Assembly: GCF_003944835.1 (NCBI RefSeq)
Contig: NZ_RWIV01000001.1
Coordinates: 3,258,530 to 3,322,529 of the forward strand
Source: Bacillus sp. HMF5848
GTDB taxonomy: Bacteria; Bacillota; Bacilli; Bacillales; HMF5848
Reading direction: 5' to 3'
DNA: 64,000 nt
Part shown: in pieces, positions 9,483 to 19,769 of the stretch
Layout of the letters: each line of letters begins with the position of its first letter
Numbering within the stretch: position 1 is the first letter of the stretch
Program-made: the position numbers and the translations under genes
The notes under the pieces: model-generated
The model's database searches: none
What the model was told of the DNA's origin: nothing
The model's input: the letters and a program-made list of their open reading frames with translations, nothing else

Positions 9483-10580
9483 TTACTCAACTTTTTCAAG
9501 TCTTGCGTTAGGACGGTAACGACGACCTGCCTTCGCCTGATCTTTACCATTTAATTTTACATTATCGCCTGTGAAGCCAATGTTTATTTTCAACAAACTG
9601 CTACCTACTCCGTAAATGTCTACAGGTACATTCTGCTTTTCAAATTCCTCAATTCGCCTTTCATTAAATCCACCCGTTACAACAATTTTCACATGGTTGT
9701 AACCTTCGCTATTTAATGTATCTCTTAAGGCGAAAATGAGCGGAGCATTCACACCTCGCGGATCAAACGTCCCTAACACTTCAGGATGACGAACAAAATA
9801 TTGATCAATCATCGTACGAGATGTATCTACTCGAACTGCCTTTAGTTTATCTTTAAATTCACGTGCAACACGAAGCGCATCCGTAATGACATCATTGTTA
9901 TAGTCTACAAGCACCATTAAGTCATCCTCTGGGAACATTTCATGGTAGGCTTGTGAGGCTTTAACTATGTCACCATCAAATAATTGAATCAATGCATGTG
10001 GCATTGTACCCATTCCTTTTTTTCCCCACCATTCACTCATAGCATGTGTGGCTTGAGCGGAGGAGCCTCCAATGTACGCCGCATAGCCATCTCCAGCTTG
10101 CTGTGTAAAATGGTCGTCTCTATCACCCATAAAGATAACAGGCTTTTGCACTCCTGAAATACCGGCTGCTTTTACAACGTTGTACACATTCGTTGCAACA
10201 GATGTCCGCCTTGCTAAAATACCGTCAATAATCCCTTCCAAATATCCAAAATTTTGATACGGACCGGTAATTGTTAATACAGTCTCAAACGGAGCAATCT
10301 TGTCTCCATCCTTTAATGAGTAGATATCAAGATTGTCAGGATCATCTGCAAATTCTTTAATTAAAGCAATTACCTCATCAGTCCCACATAAAACAGCATT
10401 CTCTTTTTGAAAAAACTGCATCGTAACGACATTATCCGGCTTATATTCTTTAGCAATATCTCTTGTTTTTAAAAAATAAACGGCAGAAAACCAACCATCT
10501 CGTACGCGGTGATCAAACTTAAAAGTTCGATTTGTGAGCCGTTTAATTTTACCTTGCATCTTTAGTTCTATTTCCTTCAT
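9483..10580 (-). CDS. Nicotinate phosphoribosyltransferase-like protein
   Basis: 365 residues. It shows the type II phosphoribosyltransferase barrel of the nicotinate/nicotinamide enzymes: an early substrate loop (FKFDHRVRDGWFSAVYF), the histidine of SSAQATHAMSEWW, a DYNNDVITDALRVA segment and a glycine-rich VTGGFNERRIEEF phosphate site, ending with a GVGSSL loop. It would make nicotinate mononucleotide from nicotinate and PRPP (NAD salvage). It is shorter than the classic PncB (about 490), so substrate choice is less sure. A GTG at 10583 is adjacent, but ATG at 10580 has better spacing (7) from AAAGGAG. It follows sftA by 37 bases and may share its transcript. Confidence 0.8.
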   Translation of the reverse strand: MKEIELKMQGKIKRLTNRTFKFDHRVRDGWFSAVYFLKTRDIAKEYKPDNVVTMQFFQKENAVLCGTDEVIALIKEFADDPDNLDIYSLKDGDKIAPFETVLTITGPYQNFGYLEGIIDGILARRTSVATNVYNVVKAAGISGVQKPVIFMGDRDDHFTQQAGDGYAAYIGGSSAQATHAMSEWWGKKGMGTMPHALIQLFDGDIVKASQAYHEMFPEDDLMVLVDYNNDVITDALRVAREFKDKLKAVRVDTSRTMIDQYFVRHPEVLGTFDPRGVNAPLIFALRDTLNSEGYNHVKIVVTGGFNERRIEEFEKQNVPVDIYGVGSSLLKINIGFTGDNVKLNGKDQAKAGRRYRPNARLEKVE

Positions 10581-10617
10581 CACGAAGCTCCTTTGAATAA
10601 AAATGTAGTATATTATA

Positions 10618-13092
10618 TCACTGCTGTGTCTCTAGTTTTTCGGCTAACTCAGTTTCATCTATAAGAATATCACGCGGCTTACTACCGCGATTTTCTGAAA
10701 TAATCCCTTGCTCCTCCATCATGTCTATGAGACGTGCCGCACGATTATAGCCTATGCGAAAACGACGTTGCAATGATGAAGTTGAAGCACCACCTTGCTC
10801 TAAAACAAACTCACACGCTTCCGTATACAGTTCGTCATCCATTTGGGGAGACTCTATTGTTTTCTTCAACATTTCTTCTTGAGTAAACATAAAATTAGGA
10901 CTACCCTGTTTTTTTGCAAAAGAAACAATTTCATCAATTTCTTGGTCATTCACAAAGCACCCTTGAAGGCGAACAGGTTTTGATGCTCCATTTTCTAAGA
11001 ATAACATATCACCTTTACCAAGTAACTTTTCAGCGCCACTTATATCAATTATTGTTCGTGAATCCACTTGGCTGGACACTGAGAAGGCAACCCGTGTAGG
11101 TATATTGGCTTTAATTAAACCAGTTATAACATCAACAGATGGTCTCTGTGTTGCGACTAAAAGGTGGATACCACAAGCACGTGCTTTTTGAGCAATTCTT
11201 GCAATAGCCTCTTCTACATCACCAGGAGCAACCATCATTAAATCTGCTAACTCATCAATTATTATCACTAAATACGGTAAATGCTCTTCTCTTTTACCTT
11301 TTTCACGTGCGAGTTCGTTAAATCGTTTAATGTCCCTCACACCTGCATGCGCAAAGAGCTCATAGCGTCGTTCCATTTCTTCTACTGCCCACTTTAAGGC
11401 GGCAGTGGCTGCCTTTACATCTGTTATCACTGGGCTAGCTAGATGCGGAATATTATTATACGGGGCAAGCTCTACCATTTTCGGGTCAATTAATAATAAG
11501 CGTACATCTTGTGGCTTTGCTTTATATATTAAACTAACAAGCATCGTATTAATACATACACTTTTTCCTGATCCTGTTGCGCCAGCAATTAAACCGTGAG
11601 GCATTTTATGAATATCTGTAACAATCGGGTTTCCAGCAATATCAAGTCCCATCGCAACTGTTAATGGAGAACTGCTTTCTTTAAATACAGCTGCTTCTAA
11701 AATCTCTCGTAAAAACACTGGCTTGCTTGTACGATTTGGAACTTCAATTCCGATTGTGTTTTTTCCTGGAATCGGTGCTTCAATTCGAATGTCTTTCGCA
11801 GATAAACTCAGTTTGATGTCATCAGATAAGTTTGTTATTTTGTTAACTTTGACACCAGGCTCTGGTTGAACCTCAAAGCGAGTAACAGCTGGACCTTGAG
11901 TGACATTCACTACATTTGCGCGGACATTAAAATTGAATAAGGTTTCCTCTAATAATACACGTTGATTATTAATCCACTCAGCGTCTCCCTCCGTATTCAC
12001 CGGGGCAGCCGTTAACGTATTTAAACTTGGGAATTTATAACTATCGTGTTGGTTTTGTTCACTTGGACGAGAAGTTCGCTGATTTATACTTTCACGGTCC
12101 TTTTTTAACATAATAACATTATAAGGGATAGCTCTCGGCCTAGAGGTAGTGTGTTTGCCTTCCTCATTGTTTGTAGTGTGTGTTTCTTCCTCGTTCAGTC
12201 CATCATCCTGCGTTATTTCATTAGTACCATGATTTAGATGATTAACGTCACTTGATTCGTCCATCGAATTACTAAACATTCTAGCTGGGCTAGTTCCTTC
12301 ATTCTCTGATTCGGTCTCCTGCTTTAAAACAGGAGCTTGTGTCAGTTCGGGCTCCGTTTGTTCTTTCTCATTCTCATAATATTTATCAGCTATAGTTACA
12401 TCATCTATCAGTTCGTCTACATCACTGTTCGCTGTGGTATCGTCTGCATCGTTGTTCGCTGCGTTATTAAGTGTATCTGTTGACGGTTCAGGTTCAAACT
12501 CAACAAAGTGCTGAGTATTGTTATCTTCTTCGTGATTAACAAAGTCCTCTTTTTCATTATGGTGTATTTGTTTTTCTTCACTTATTTTTAGTTTAACTTC
12601 AGACTCAATCTGTACGTTATCTTGAGTATGTTTATTTTCTTGGAACGAAGACACTACGTTCTCGAGCCTTTGTGTATCAAAATCCTCGAAATCTTTTTCT
12701 TTATTATCTTTTTTAAAATATTCATCTTCAGTATTCGTTTGTTTACGCGGTGCAAACCCATATATCGGAGATGGAACCTCTGTTCTTTTAAAGGATTTTT
12801 TCTCTTTCTTTTGCGCTTGTGCGTGTTTGTTCACATTCACCGCTTGGTACGGTTGTGTATACTCCTTCTGTTGCTTCAAATCCTTACTTTTACTTTTACT
12901 TTTATGTTTATCATGCATCACACCTGGTTCCTCGTCAGGTATGATTGGAAAGCGAAATGTTCCTTTTGGATATTCATAAGCCATTTTCACACTGGCTTTT
13001 TCATTCTCATTTCGCATCTTTTCAGGCTCTTTATTTAAATTATTATAATTTTCATCTTCTGGAGTACTAAATAATTTTCTAAACCAATTCAT
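10618..13092 (-). CDS. sftA: FtsK-family DNA translocase SftA
   Basis: 824 residues. There are no membrane helices, which separates SftA from SpoIIIE. The first about 350 residues are a variable, acidic, Asn/Thr-rich linker. The motor follows: Walker A GATGSGKS at 504-511, Walker B with [10 protein letters not shown] at about 610-619, and a C-terminal gamma winged-helix domain (about 753-815) that reads KOPS-like sequences. SftA moves chromosomal DNA away from the septum late in division and works with XerC/D. The linker is shorter than in B. subtilis (952 residues). It sits downstream of ytpQ and ytpP, as expected, but the usual ytpR gene is not between them. Confidence 0.93.
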   Translation of the reverse strand: MNWFRKLFSTPEDENYNNLNKEPEKMRNENEKASVKMAYEYPKGTFRFPIIPDEEPGVMHDKHKSKSKSKDLKQQKEYTQPYQAVNVNKHAQAQKKEKKSFKRTEVPSPIYGFAPRKQTNTEDEYFKKDNKEKDFEDFDTQRLENVVSSFQENKHTQDNVQIESEVKLKISEEKQIHHNEKEDFVNHEEDNNTQHFVEFEPEPSTDTLNNAANNDADDTTANSDVDELIDDVTIADKYYENEKEQTEPELTQAPVLKQETESENEGTSPARMFSNSMDESSDVNHLNHGTNEITQDDGLNEEETHTTNNEEGKHTTSRPRAIPYNVIMLKKDRESINQRTSRPSEQNQHDSYKFPSLNTLTAAPVNTEGDAEWINNQRVLLEETLFNFNVRANVVNVTQGPAVTRFEVQPEPGVKVNKITNLSDDIKLSLSAKDIRIEAPIPGKNTIGIEVPNRTSKPVFLREILEAAVFKESSSPLTVAMGLDIAGNPIVTDIHKMPHGLIAGATGSGKSVCINTMLVSLIYKAKPQDVRLLLIDPKMVELAPYNNIPHLASPVITDVKAATAALKWAVEEMERRYELFAHAGVRDIKRFNELAREKGKREEHLPYLVIIIDELADLMMVAPGDVEEAIARIAQKARACGIHLLVATQRPSVDVITGLIKANIPTRVAFSVSSQVDSRTIIDISGAEKLLGKGDMLFLENGASKPVRLQGCFVNDQEIDEIVSFAKKQGSPNFMFTQEEMLKKTIESPQMDDELYTEACEFVLEQGGASTSSLQRRFRIGYNRAARLIDMMEEQGIISENRGSKPRDILIDETELAEKLETQQ

Positions 13093-13250
13093 CCAAATTC
13101 CACTCTTTCTTACTTCGTATACGTTATATTTTAGCAGATTTTATGGATATGAAAAGCAAGTATAGAAATGGTTTTGCTTTAGCACTTATCTATGTACAGA
13201 ATTTTTATGCTCTTCACGTTAAAAAAGAAGCTGCTGAGCATAGCAACTTC

Positions 13251-14048
13251 TTACTCTGATTGTTTATTTTTCGCTAAAATAAAGATTGGCTCTAAATTCC
13301 CATCTTCATATAAAAATGGCAAGGCAGTAATAGGTACACGGCCACTTGCAAAGAAGCTCATCGCCATCTGCGCTAACACGTCATACCCCGTATCATTACG
13401 TATATCAGCCAAAATTAGTACATCTTGGTGAGGTGTAGCAATAGCAAACTCACCTTCCACTTTCTCACTAAAGTTCTTTAAGAATTTTTCATGGAGAATT
13501 CTACTAGCATCATATCCATCATTCGTGTTAATAAAATAAAAAACATTTCCGGCCACTTCATCTTTTTTAAATGGCATTTCTAATGACCGTACATTAAACC
13601 TAGCTACTTCACGAAGTCTTTCACGATCCCAATTTTCTCGTGCTAGTAAGCTTTCATCAATTAAACGATATGTTTTCCCTAAATCAACAGCATAATATAT
13701 ACGAGTTTCAGCTGTATGATCATCATATAATAAAGGTACTTCTTCATTTGATTTGTCTGGAAATGAAGTAGAACGAATAACAGGGAAGATGTGTTTTTCC
13801 TTACCATTTAATTGTAGTTCCTCATTCATAACTGTTAACGCTTCTGTTATGTAGTACACCACTTCATCAATTGCTGCTTCGCCATTTTGTTCCCATTTCG
13901 CAACAATATTGGGTAAAGATACTGTTATTCCTTTTTTTGTATGAGTATCTTCAATTCGAAGTGTATCTTTTTTAGCGTCATACCTATAAGTCCAGTCATC
14001 TCTATCTAGTTGAGCAACAAGCATATCTTTAATTTGTTTTGTATTCAA
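13251..14048 (-). CDS. ytpQ: YtpQ, DUF1444 family protein
   Basis: 265 residues, matching YtpQ in length and in the conserved C-terminal segment ([20 protein letters not shown], then LPFLYEDG). Function unknown; it is a soluble alpha/beta protein found next to ytpP and sftA in Bacillales. It starts 14 bases after ytpP with an AGGAGG site, so the two are probably cotranscribed. Confidence 0.9.
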   Translation of the reverse strand: MNTKQIKDMLVAQLDRDDWTYRYDAKKDTLRIEDTHTKKGITVSLPNIVAKWEQNGEAAIDEVVYYITEALTVMNEELQLNGKEKHIFPVIRSTSFPDKSNEEVPLLYDDHTAETRIYYAVDLGKTYRLIDESLLARENWDRERLREVARFNVRSLEMPFKKDEVAGNVFYFINTNDGYDASRILHEKFLKNFSEKVEGEFAIATPHQDVLILADIRNDTGYDVLAQMAMSFFASGRVPITALPFLYEDGNLEPIFILAKNKQSE

Positions 14049-14062
14049 AATATAACCTCCTG

Positions 14063-14377
14063 CTATTCCTTTAAACCACGAATAAACTGTTGGATTTCTT
14101 CTTTCGTTTTTCTATCCTTGCTAACAAAACGGCCAAGCTCATTGCTATTTTCAAATGCAATAAAGCTTGGGATGCCGAACACATCTAATTGCTGACAAAG
14201 ATCAATAAATTGATCGCGGTCAACATAATAAAAATCGTATGCTGCAAATTCTTCCTCTAGCTCTGATAAAAACGGTTCAATCACTCGGCAATCCGGACAC
14301 CATTGCGCTGAAAATAACAAAATAACTTTTTCATTTATAATTGAATTATATTGCTCTATAGATTGTAATTCTTTCAT
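14063..14377 (-). CDS. ytpP: Thioredoxin-like protein YtpP
   Basis: 104 residues. Thioredoxin fold with a CPDC active site (Cys27 and Cys30, after SAQW) and the cis-proline in FGIPSFIAF. It has no signal peptide, so it is a cytosolic thiol-disulfide reductase or a partner in low-molecular-weight thiol metabolism. CPDC instead of CGPC suggests a different redox potential from TrxA. It is the first gene of a ytpP-ytpQ unit with a GGAGG ribosome site. Confidence 0.92.
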   Translation of the reverse strand: MKELQSIEQYNSIINEKVILLFSAQWCPDCRVIEPFLSELEEEFAAYDFYYVDRDQFIDLCQQLDVFGIPSFIAFENSNELGRFVSKDRKTKEEIQQFIRGLKE

Positions 14378-14433
14378 TTTATCTCCTCCAAATAAATATC
14401 ACTTAGCCGAATCATATCAAACAGCATTGAAAA

Positions 14434-14613
14434 TTACCAATTTCGTGCTTTTAAATGCCCAGTAGTTTCCCGGCTTACTTTTCTAGGACAGAGTACCGTG
14501 AACCGCTGCTTTCCTTCTTCCTTGTAAGATTCGACATAATATTTTGCTCTCTTGGAGATAGGACTCAAATTAACACTGCTTAGAAAATTAGCATACTTTT
14601 TCAGAAGCGTCAC
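14434..14613 (-). CDS. Possible small ORF, 59 residues, unknown
   Basis: Frame from GTG at 14613 to TAA at 14434. The predicted peptide is basic and has a believable composition (KRAKYYVESYKEEGKQRFTV in the middle). The ribosome site is weak (CCGGA), and an in-frame TGA lies about 11 codons further upstream. I do not recognise it. It may be a leader peptide, a short real gene or the 3' remnant of a decayed gene ahead of ytpP. Confidence 0.25.
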   Translation of the reverse strand: MTLLKKYANFLSSVNLSPISKRAKYYVESYKEEGKQRFTVLCPRKVSRETTGHLKARNW

Positions 14614-14697
14614 TTGTTTCCGGTCAACAACAGCCCTTCAAACAAAACGAAAGTAATATTGCGTGAGAAATCCCCTAGCTAAAAGATGCTCAATTGC

Positions 14698-14730
14698 AAA
14701 AAAAAGAAGACTTGTTGGAGTCTTCTTTTG
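14698..14730 (-). terminator. Terminator of the lipoprotein gene
   Basis: Eleven-bp stem (AAAAGAAGACT and complement), 6-base loop, eight T on the minus strand. Confidence 0.85.
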
Positions 14731-14735
14731 TGGCA

Positions 14736-15257
14736 TTATTTATCTGTGTCTATAACATCATACGTTACTGACCTGACTATTGTTGCAAATTCGTCAGCGT
14801 ATCCTGTAATTTTTCGAGCTTTCATCTGAGTTGATAGTTTCACTCCGCCAATACCGACAGTAACATCATAAAGTGATTTATCAGCCTCTGTAATAACGAT
14901 ATAGCTAAACATGTCGTCTTGTTCCATTGTCTTTACATACAATGGATCTTCTTCACTGTCCATTAACGTCTCATATGCTACTTGACTAAGTAAATCTTCA
15001 TGAGGATTAACAAATAGAACTGCTGTTATCGAAGAATCTGAAAGGATAATATTATTTTCTGATTCTTCTTCAGTAGTAAAATCCTTCGGTATGTATGCTT
15101 TTAGCACATCATTCTCAAAGTTAGTTTCTTCAGGTTCTGCTGTTATTATTTCCTCAAAGGTTTCATATGCTTCTTCAGCTGCTTCATCTACAGGTAATGA
15201 ACATCCTGTTAGAATTGTTATCATAAAAATCAAGGAAACTAGTAATCGTTTAGTCAT
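14736..15257 (-). CDS. Lipoprotein of unknown function
   Basis: 173 residues with a lipoprotein signal peptide: basic start MTKR, hydrophobic core, lipobox LTGC with Cys19 as the lipidated residue. The mature part is acidic (many Glu and Asp at 22-60) and then forms a mixed alpha/beta domain resembling small Bacillus lipoproteins that lack a named function. It would be anchored on the outer face of the membrane. It is monocistronic with its own terminator. No catalytic motif is seen. Confidence 0.75.
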   Translation of the reverse strand: MTKRLLVSLIFMITILTGCSLPVDEAAEEAYETFEEIITAEPEETNFENDVLKAYIPKDFTTEEESENNIILSDSSITAVLFVNPHEDLLSQVAYETLMDSEEDPLYVKTMEQDDMFSYIVITEADKSLYDVTVGIGGVKLSTQMKARKITGYADEFATIVRSVTYDVIDTDK

Positions 15258-15380
15258 AGTTACTTCACTCCCATTTTCAATCTTACCTTTTTAAGGAGGG
15301 ACTTACAAGAACTTAGTTGCAAGAAATTGTGACATAATTATGCTAAGATATTACTAAATACTGTATGAGGAGAGATTAAT

Positions 15381-15827
15381 ATGGAATTAATTGTGTATCT
15401 TGCAGGCGAAATACATACTGATTGGCGCACAACTTTTAAGCAAAAAGCTGCTGACATGAATCTACCCTTAACGTTTGTTGGCCCGATGGAAAATCATGAC
15501 CGATCAGATCAAATTGGTGAAGAGATACTTGGAACACAACCTAATAATATTATAAAAGATGACACAGCTTCCCAGTTTAACAACTTACGAACAGAAATTT
15601 TACTCAACAAAGCTGATATTGTTATTGCATTTTTCGGAGAAAAGTATCGCCAATGGAACACAGCAATGGATGCAAGTACAGCTATAGAAAAAGGGACGCC
15701 GTTGATACTAATTCGTCCTGCTTCATTACATCATCCATTAAAAGAGCTATCCAACAAAGCCGATGTAACAGTTGACACAATTGAACAAGCCGTTCAAGGA
15801 CTAGCTTACGTGTATGCAGAGCAATAA
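15381..15827 (+). CDS. ytoQ: YtoQ family protein
   Basis: 148 residues matching YtoQ, with MELIVYLAGEIHTDWR at the start and a conserved NNLRTEILLNKADIVIAFFGEKYRQWNTA block. The fold resembles nucleoside 2-deoxyribosyltransferases (Rossmann-like, AGEI near the N-terminus), but activity is not established. The GAGGAGAG ribosome site is strong. It is convergent with the next gene and shares a terminator with it. Confidence 0.9.
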   Translation: MELIVYLAGEIHTDWRTTFKQKAADMNLPLTFVGPMENHDRSDQIGEEILGTQPNNIIKDDTASQFNNLRTEILLNKADIVIAFFGEKYRQWNTAMDASTAIEKGTPLILIRPASLHHPLKELSNKADVTVDTIEQAVQGLAYVYAEQ

Positions 15828-15835
15828 AACCTAAT

Positions 15836-15871
15836 AAAAATAACTTAGGGTATTCTCCCTAAGTTATTTTT
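15836..15871. terminator. Bidirectional terminator ytoQ / DUF84 gene
   Basis: Fifteen-bp stem AAAAATAACTTAGGG with its complement. The right arm overlaps the last codons of the convergent DUF84 gene. Confidence 0.85.
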
Positions 15872-16388
15872 GATTCATATTTAATTGTTTATATTCATAT
15901 TGCCCTACTAATAGTTTCGTTACGTGCGTAAACATTTCAGATCTGTTAATAAGTCCATTTGTAAAGATTCCAACTGCCCCTTCATGATGACGAACTAAAT
16001 CCTTCTTAGTATAAGCATCCATCACAATGCCTAGCTCTGTTCCTTTACGGACCTCCATCGCTACTTCAGCAGGCAATTGAATGCGAGCGCCGCCTGCCAC
16101 GATCGGCTCTTCATCTTGATAGACTAACGCGCCCCAATTAATTAAAAATAAACCATAGGGAGTTTCACATACCCCACCTTCTAGACCAATACCAATAGAG
16201 GCGCCGACCTTCTTTTTACTATTTATCGCTCGATTTATAGCTCCTTCTATCGTTTCAGTATCATTTAATGGTTGTGCAGCGACACCCGAAGGAACGTCAG
16301 TAGGGACAAACTGTATATCATCACTTTTCCATACACCTTTAATTGCATTCACTTTTGCAGGATTTAATGATCCAATTGCTATTTTCAT
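15864..16388 (-). CDS. Inosine/xanthosine triphosphatase-like (DUF84)
   Basis: 174 residues. The family start IGSLNPAKVNAIKGVW, the SGVAAQPLNDTETIEGAINRA block, GIGLEGGV and TKKDLVRHHEGAVGIFTNG all fit DUF84, the YjjX group. YjjX hydrolyses non-canonical nucleoside triphosphates such as ITP and XTP and so cleans the nucleotide pool. It is cytosolic. It lies 77 bases downstream of ytoP's terminator side but is separated from ytoP by no shared promoter that I can see; here it is the upstream-side neighbour of ytoQ's 3' end. Confidence 0.88.
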   Translation of the reverse strand: MKIAIGSLNPAKVNAIKGVWKSDDIQFVPTDVPSGVAAQPLNDTETIEGAINRAINSKKKVGASIGIGLEGGVCETPYGLFLINWGALVYQDEEPIVAGGARIQLPAEVAMEVRKGTELGIVMDAYTKKDLVRHHEGAVGIFTNGLINRSEMFTHVTKLLVGQYEYKQLNMNQK

Positions 16389-16419
16389 AGTTACTTGTGG
16401 TCCTTTCTCATATTTTCAT

Positions 16420-16452
16420 GAAAGAAAACGAGCCTGTTATGACAGACTCGTA
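16420..16452 (-). terminator. Terminator of ytoP
   Basis: Imperfect stem ACGAGCCTG (16428-16436) with CAGACTCGT (16443-16451), then TTTTCTTTC on the minus strand. Confidence 0.7.
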
Positions 16453-16465
16453 CGTGTTTCGTTGT

Positions 16466-17539
16466 TTAAGAATTTTGCTTAATAGAATTAACGGTTGTTT
16501 GATCAGCTGAAGTTACGAGCTTAACTAGCAACTCTTTTGCTGCCGCATAATCATCGACGTGAACGATTGAGGCATGGGTATGAATATAACGTGAGCAAAT
16601 ACCAACAACTGCTGATGGTACACCTTCATTAGATAGGTGAACACGTCCTGCATCCGTTCCCCCTGCAGATACAAAATATTGATAAGGGATGTTATGCGTT
16701 TCTGCCATATCTAATACAAATTCACGCATACCACGATGTGTAATCATTGATCTATCAAAAATACGCAGCAATGCACCTTTTCCAAGCTGACCAAAAGCAT
16801 CTTTTTTGCCAGACATGTCGTTAGCAGGACTAGCATCTAGAGCAAAAAAGATGTCCGGTTTGATCATCGTAGCTGCTGTTTGTGCACCACGTAATCCAAC
16901 TTCCTCTTGAACAGTTGCACCAGAATATAGAACGTTAGGCAACTCCTGATTATGTACCTCTTTTAATAATTCAATTGCTAAACCACAGCCATATCGGTTA
17001 TCCCATGCTTTTGCCAATATCTTCTTATCATTAGCCATCGGTGTAAATGTACTTTCCGGTACTATTTGTTGCCCTGGCTTTATACCAATCTTGATCGCAT
17101 CTTCTTTATCATCAGCACCAATATCAATAAGCATATTTTTAATATCCATTGGCTTACTTCTTTGTGCTTCTTCTAAAAGATGTGGTGGAATGGAGCTAAT
17201 CACACCAACTACTGGACCATTAGGCGTGATAATTTGAACACGTTGAGCAAGCAAAACTTGGCTCCACCAACCTCCTAGAGTTTGAAAGCGGATCATTCCA
17301 TTCTCAGTAATGGAAGTAACCATAAAGCCTACTTCATCCATATGACCTGCAACTATAATGGTTGGCCCATTTGTATTTCCTCGTTTCACACCAAAAATGC
17401 TTCCTAGACGGTCTTGTAAAATCTCTTCACTATATTTTTCAAGTTCACTTCTCATGAATTTACGTACTTGATGTTCATTCCCAGGCGCTCCTGGTAATTC
17501 TGTTAGCGTCTTAAATAGTTGTAACGTCTCTTGATTCAT
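16466..17539 (-). CDS. ytoP: M42-family glutamyl aminopeptidase YtoP
   Basis: 357 residues. Two-metal M42 aminopeptidase: [11 protein letters not shown] (His and Asp ligands), [10 protein letters not shown] (bridging Asp), QEEVGLRGA (catalytic Glu plus ligand Glu), LDASPAND (Asp ligand) and a His in [12 protein letters not shown]. These form large tetrahedral cytosolic particles that trim peptides. An upstream extension to 17611 is open, but ATG at 17539 has AAGGAG at correct distance and begins at the conserved MNQETLQLF. Confidence 0.93.
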   Translation of the reverse strand: MNQETLQLFKTLTELPGAPGNEHQVRKFMRSELEKYSEEILQDRLGSIFGVKRGNTNGPTIIVAGHMDEVGFMVTSITENGMIRFQTLGGWWSQVLLAQRVQIITPNGPVVGVISSIPPHLLEEAQRSKPMDIKNMLIDIGADDKEDAIKIGIKPGQQIVPESTFTPMANDKKILAKAWDNRYGCGLAIELLKEVHNQELPNVLYSGATVQEEVGLRGAQTAATMIKPDIFFALDASPANDMSGKKDAFGQLGKGALLRIFDRSMITHRGMREFVLDMAETHNIPYQYFVSAGGTDAGRVHLSNEGVPSAVVGICSRYIHTHASIVHVDDYAAAKELLVKLVTSADQTTVNSIKQNS

Positions 17540-17876
17540 CGTGACACTCCTTATATTTTGATTATGTATAAATAGTATTGTACCATTAGTATAGATTACG
17601 TTTCCACACATGTTAATTGATGCGCATTTAGTTATAATATAAAAGAAGAAAGTGACGTTTTGTATAGATTAATACGGCAACATCTAAAATCATTACAACT
17701 CTATGAGATATTGGCTAGCCCCCGCAGTTGCGACATCCGGTTGCCAACTATTCTCTTCGATATAGGTACAGGTTCCCTAGAGCTAGTCAGTTATTTTAAA
17801 ATTTCTGCATTCCTAAATGATTGACATACTTAAGACACTAATAGGTTATATATAATTATAAATGGAGGTATGTGAA
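17540..17876. other. Divergent intergenic region ytoP / ytzB
   Basis: 337 bases. It holds the two divergent promoters, not pinpointed. A stretch at about 17700-17800 is richer in G+C than its surroundings and ends in AGAGCTAGTCAG, loosely like the end of the GC-rich element at 45.6 kb. No gene is seen. Confidence 0.4.
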
Positions 17877-18182
17877 ATGGGTTGGAGACGATTTGCATTT
17901 GGAATAGGTATAGGAATAGCGGGAGCAGTGTTACTTCAAGAACGTTTGAAAAACAAGGATTTTATCTCGGGAGAAAAAGCTTTAAAACTTGCCAAAAACG
18001 CGTTATCTGAAGTTGGTACTATAACAGGTTCTTGGATTCAAATGTTTCCAGAAGAGTTCACTAACCAAAAGCTGTCCTATTCTGTGTACACGGGTGGGCT
18101 TACATTATCCGATGACAGACAACTAGAATTTATGGTAGATGCCAAAACAGGGACTGTGCTTGATTATAAAGAACTTACATAA
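17877..18182 (+). CDS. ytzB: YtzB, PepSY-type small membrane-anchored protein
   Basis: 101 residues: an N-terminal glycine-rich membrane helix (about 5-24) and an extracellular PepSY-like domain (about 30-100) ending GTVLDYKELT. PepSY domains often inhibit peptidases or bind partners at the cell surface. ATG at 17862 overlaps the GGAGG site, so ATG at 17877 is the start. Its neighbour ytoP is divergent, as in B. subtilis. Confidence 0.85.
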   Translation: MGWRRFAFGIGIGIAGAVLLQERLKNKDFISGEKALKLAKNALSEVGTITGSWIQMFPEEFTNQKLSYSVYTGGLTLSDDRQLEFMVDAKTGTVLDYKELT

Positions 18183-18183
18183 T

Positions 18184-18290
18184 GAACAAATAAAGTGCCT
18201 AAGCTTTTGGTCTGAACCCCAAAATTAGATTTCACTCTAACTTTTTTTGGATGACGGCTCATTCTAACTAGGCACTTTATTTGTCCGTAT
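18184..18290. terminator. Long inverted repeat / terminator enclosing IS-end-like sequence
   Basis: Arms ACAAATAAAGTGCCTA (about 18185-18200) and their complement (about 18269-18285) form a bidirectional terminator between ytzB and the GNAT gene. The about 70-base loop contains two facing segments, TGAACCCCAAAATTAGA and CTAACTTTTTTTGG, that resemble the two ends of an IS150/IS3-type element with nothing between them. Confidence 0.6.
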
Positions 18291-18292
18291 TA

Positions 18293-18778
18293 CTACAATT
18301 TCAATCGCATTCGAATTGTTTTTAATACATGACCATCAAAGTTATCATCGAATTCATCGATTAACTTAAAACCCTTAGCTTCATAAAATGTTTTCCCAAT
18401 CGTATTTTCTTTTTCTACGTTTATATAAATCTCTTTAACGCCAGATAAACAATGAATCGCTTCTTCTAATAATTGTGTTCCGATACCAATTCCCTGGTAC
18501 TCAGGATAAATATATATAGCCGCTAGTTCCGCTTTCATTTTTTCTTTTAGAAGAGAAACGTTTGCAAATCCAACTATTTTATCTTTTACAGCCGATACTA
18601 ACATTAGAGAGTTTCGCAACCGATGCTGGAGCATTTCGTTGCTATACGCACTGCGTAAAAAATCATCTTGTACATGCACAGGAATAATTCCGTTATACGT
18701 AGTATGCCAACTTATTATAGCTACTTGTTGAACTTGATTAATATCTTTTTCTTCCATCTTACGTATTTTAAAGTCCAA
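18293..18778 (-). CDS. GNAT-family N-acetyltransferase
   Basis: 161 residues with the GNAT fold: beta strand LAAIYIYPEYQGIGIGTQLL, in which the acetyl-CoA loop Q-G-I-G-I-G is clear (about 95-101), and a C-terminal FYEAKGFKLIDEF motif B. Acceptor substrate unknown. The start is TTG at 18778, preceded by AGGAGAGG at 7-8 bases. It lies 36 bases downstream of ytnP's start region on the same strand, so it is read as a short separate unit after ytnP only if transcription runs through; ytnP is upstream of it at 18815. Confidence 0.85.
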   Translation of the reverse strand: MDFKIRKMEEKDINQVQQVAIISWHTTYNGIIPVHVQDDFLRSAYSNEMLQHRLRNSLMLVSAVKDKIVGFANVSLLKEKMKAELAAIYIYPEYQGIGIGTQLLEEAIHCLSGVKEIYINVEKENTIGKTFYEAKGFKLIDEFDDNFDGHVLKTIRMRLKL

Positions 18779-18814
18779 GCCGTCCTCTCCTAACGAGCTA
18801 ATATATAATCTGCC

Positions 18815-19657
18815 CTAGCTTCTTTTCAGCTCAGAAACAATTTCTCGAGAATCATTCCACTTTATTGCTCGATAAAACGCATCATGGTAAAACGTGTACC
18901 ATGCATCTCGTTCAATTCCGTACTTCATCCACGTTTGCTTTTGATCAATCGATGTCATTGGATAGTCATCATACGCCATTACCCATAAAACATTATTATG
19001 AGCATGTGTCGGCATAATATCTGCCATATGAATAGCCGTGTCATTTCCATCTTCCATTTTTACAATAGCATGACCGGCACTATGTCCTCCTGTATGAATA
19101 CACTCAATTCCTGGGATAACTATATGTTTTTCCTTGAATGGTTCAACTTGGTCAACAATGGCTTGCCAATTTTCAATCCAATATGTAGATTTAGAACGGA
19201 TATTTGGGTTACGCATTTCTTCCCATTCTTCTGTAGTTGTAATTATATTTGCATTTTCAAACGTAGACACTAATTTATCGCCTTCCCACCTCGTCAGACC
19301 ACATGCATGATCAAAATGTAAGTGCGTCATAATAACTGTGTCAATTTGTGCTGTGGTTAGACCAAGGCGCTGTAGACTTTCTTCAATACGTGATTCCTCT
19401 GTTACCCCAAAATTCCGCTTCGCTTTATCTGACATTTTATTATTGCCAATTCCCGCTTCAATAAGAATATTTTTGTTCCCTTTTTGCACTAAAATGGGAT
19501 CAGTGCGAAGCTCTATTTGATTCCGGTCATTAAAAGGATACTTTTTGCTCCACAAAGGCTTTGGTACAACACCGAACATTGCACCACCATCTAAATGAGT
19601 CACCCCACCTTGTAACCATGTTAATGTAATATCACCTATTTGTAACGTCTCCACCAT
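18815..19657 (-). CDS. ytnP: YtnP, metallo-beta-lactamase-fold lactonase
   Basis: 280 residues. The metal-binding HLHFDH motif is at 112-117 (the HXHXDH of the superfamily), with further ligands in GGHSAGH and the Asp of [11 protein letters not shown]. subtilis YtnP opens N-acyl-homoserine lactones and affects Streptomyces development, so a quorum-quenching role is likely by family. It is cytosolic with no signal peptide. The GNAT gene lies 36 bases downstream on the same strand and may be cotranscribed. Confidence 0.9.
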   Translation of the reverse strand: MVETLQIGDITLTWLQGGVTHLDGGAMFGVVPKPLWSKKYPFNDRNQIELRTDPILVQKGNKNILIEAGIGNNKMSDKAKRNFGVTEESRIEESLQRLGLTTAQIDTVIMTHLHFDHACGLTRWEGDKLVSTFENANIITTTEEWEEMRNPNIRSKSTYWIENWQAIVDQVEPFKEKHIVIPGIECIHTGGHSAGHAIVKMEDGNDTAIHMADIMPTHAHNNVLWVMAYDDYPMTSIDQKQTWMKYGIERDAWYTFYHDAFYRAIKWNDSREIVSELKRS

Positions 19658-19769
19658 ATCCCCACCTTCTCTGTTTTGAATTTATTTTACCATTATTCTG
19701 ATAAATATCTCTAGCATTCTGATATTAAATCACTCACAGTGAAGGCTAGATACTTCTTTTTAACCATTC

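Larger units (their letters stand above)
14378..14735. other. Intergenic region between lipoprotein gene and ytpP
   Basis: 358 bases. It holds the terminator at 14698-14730 and a 59-codon open frame at 14434-14613 listed separately. The ytpP promoter must lie here, but I could not fix it. Confidence 0.5.

Noticed and set aside
13192-13431. 79-codon plus-strand ORF
   Set aside because: It is the complement of the 3' part of ytpQ.
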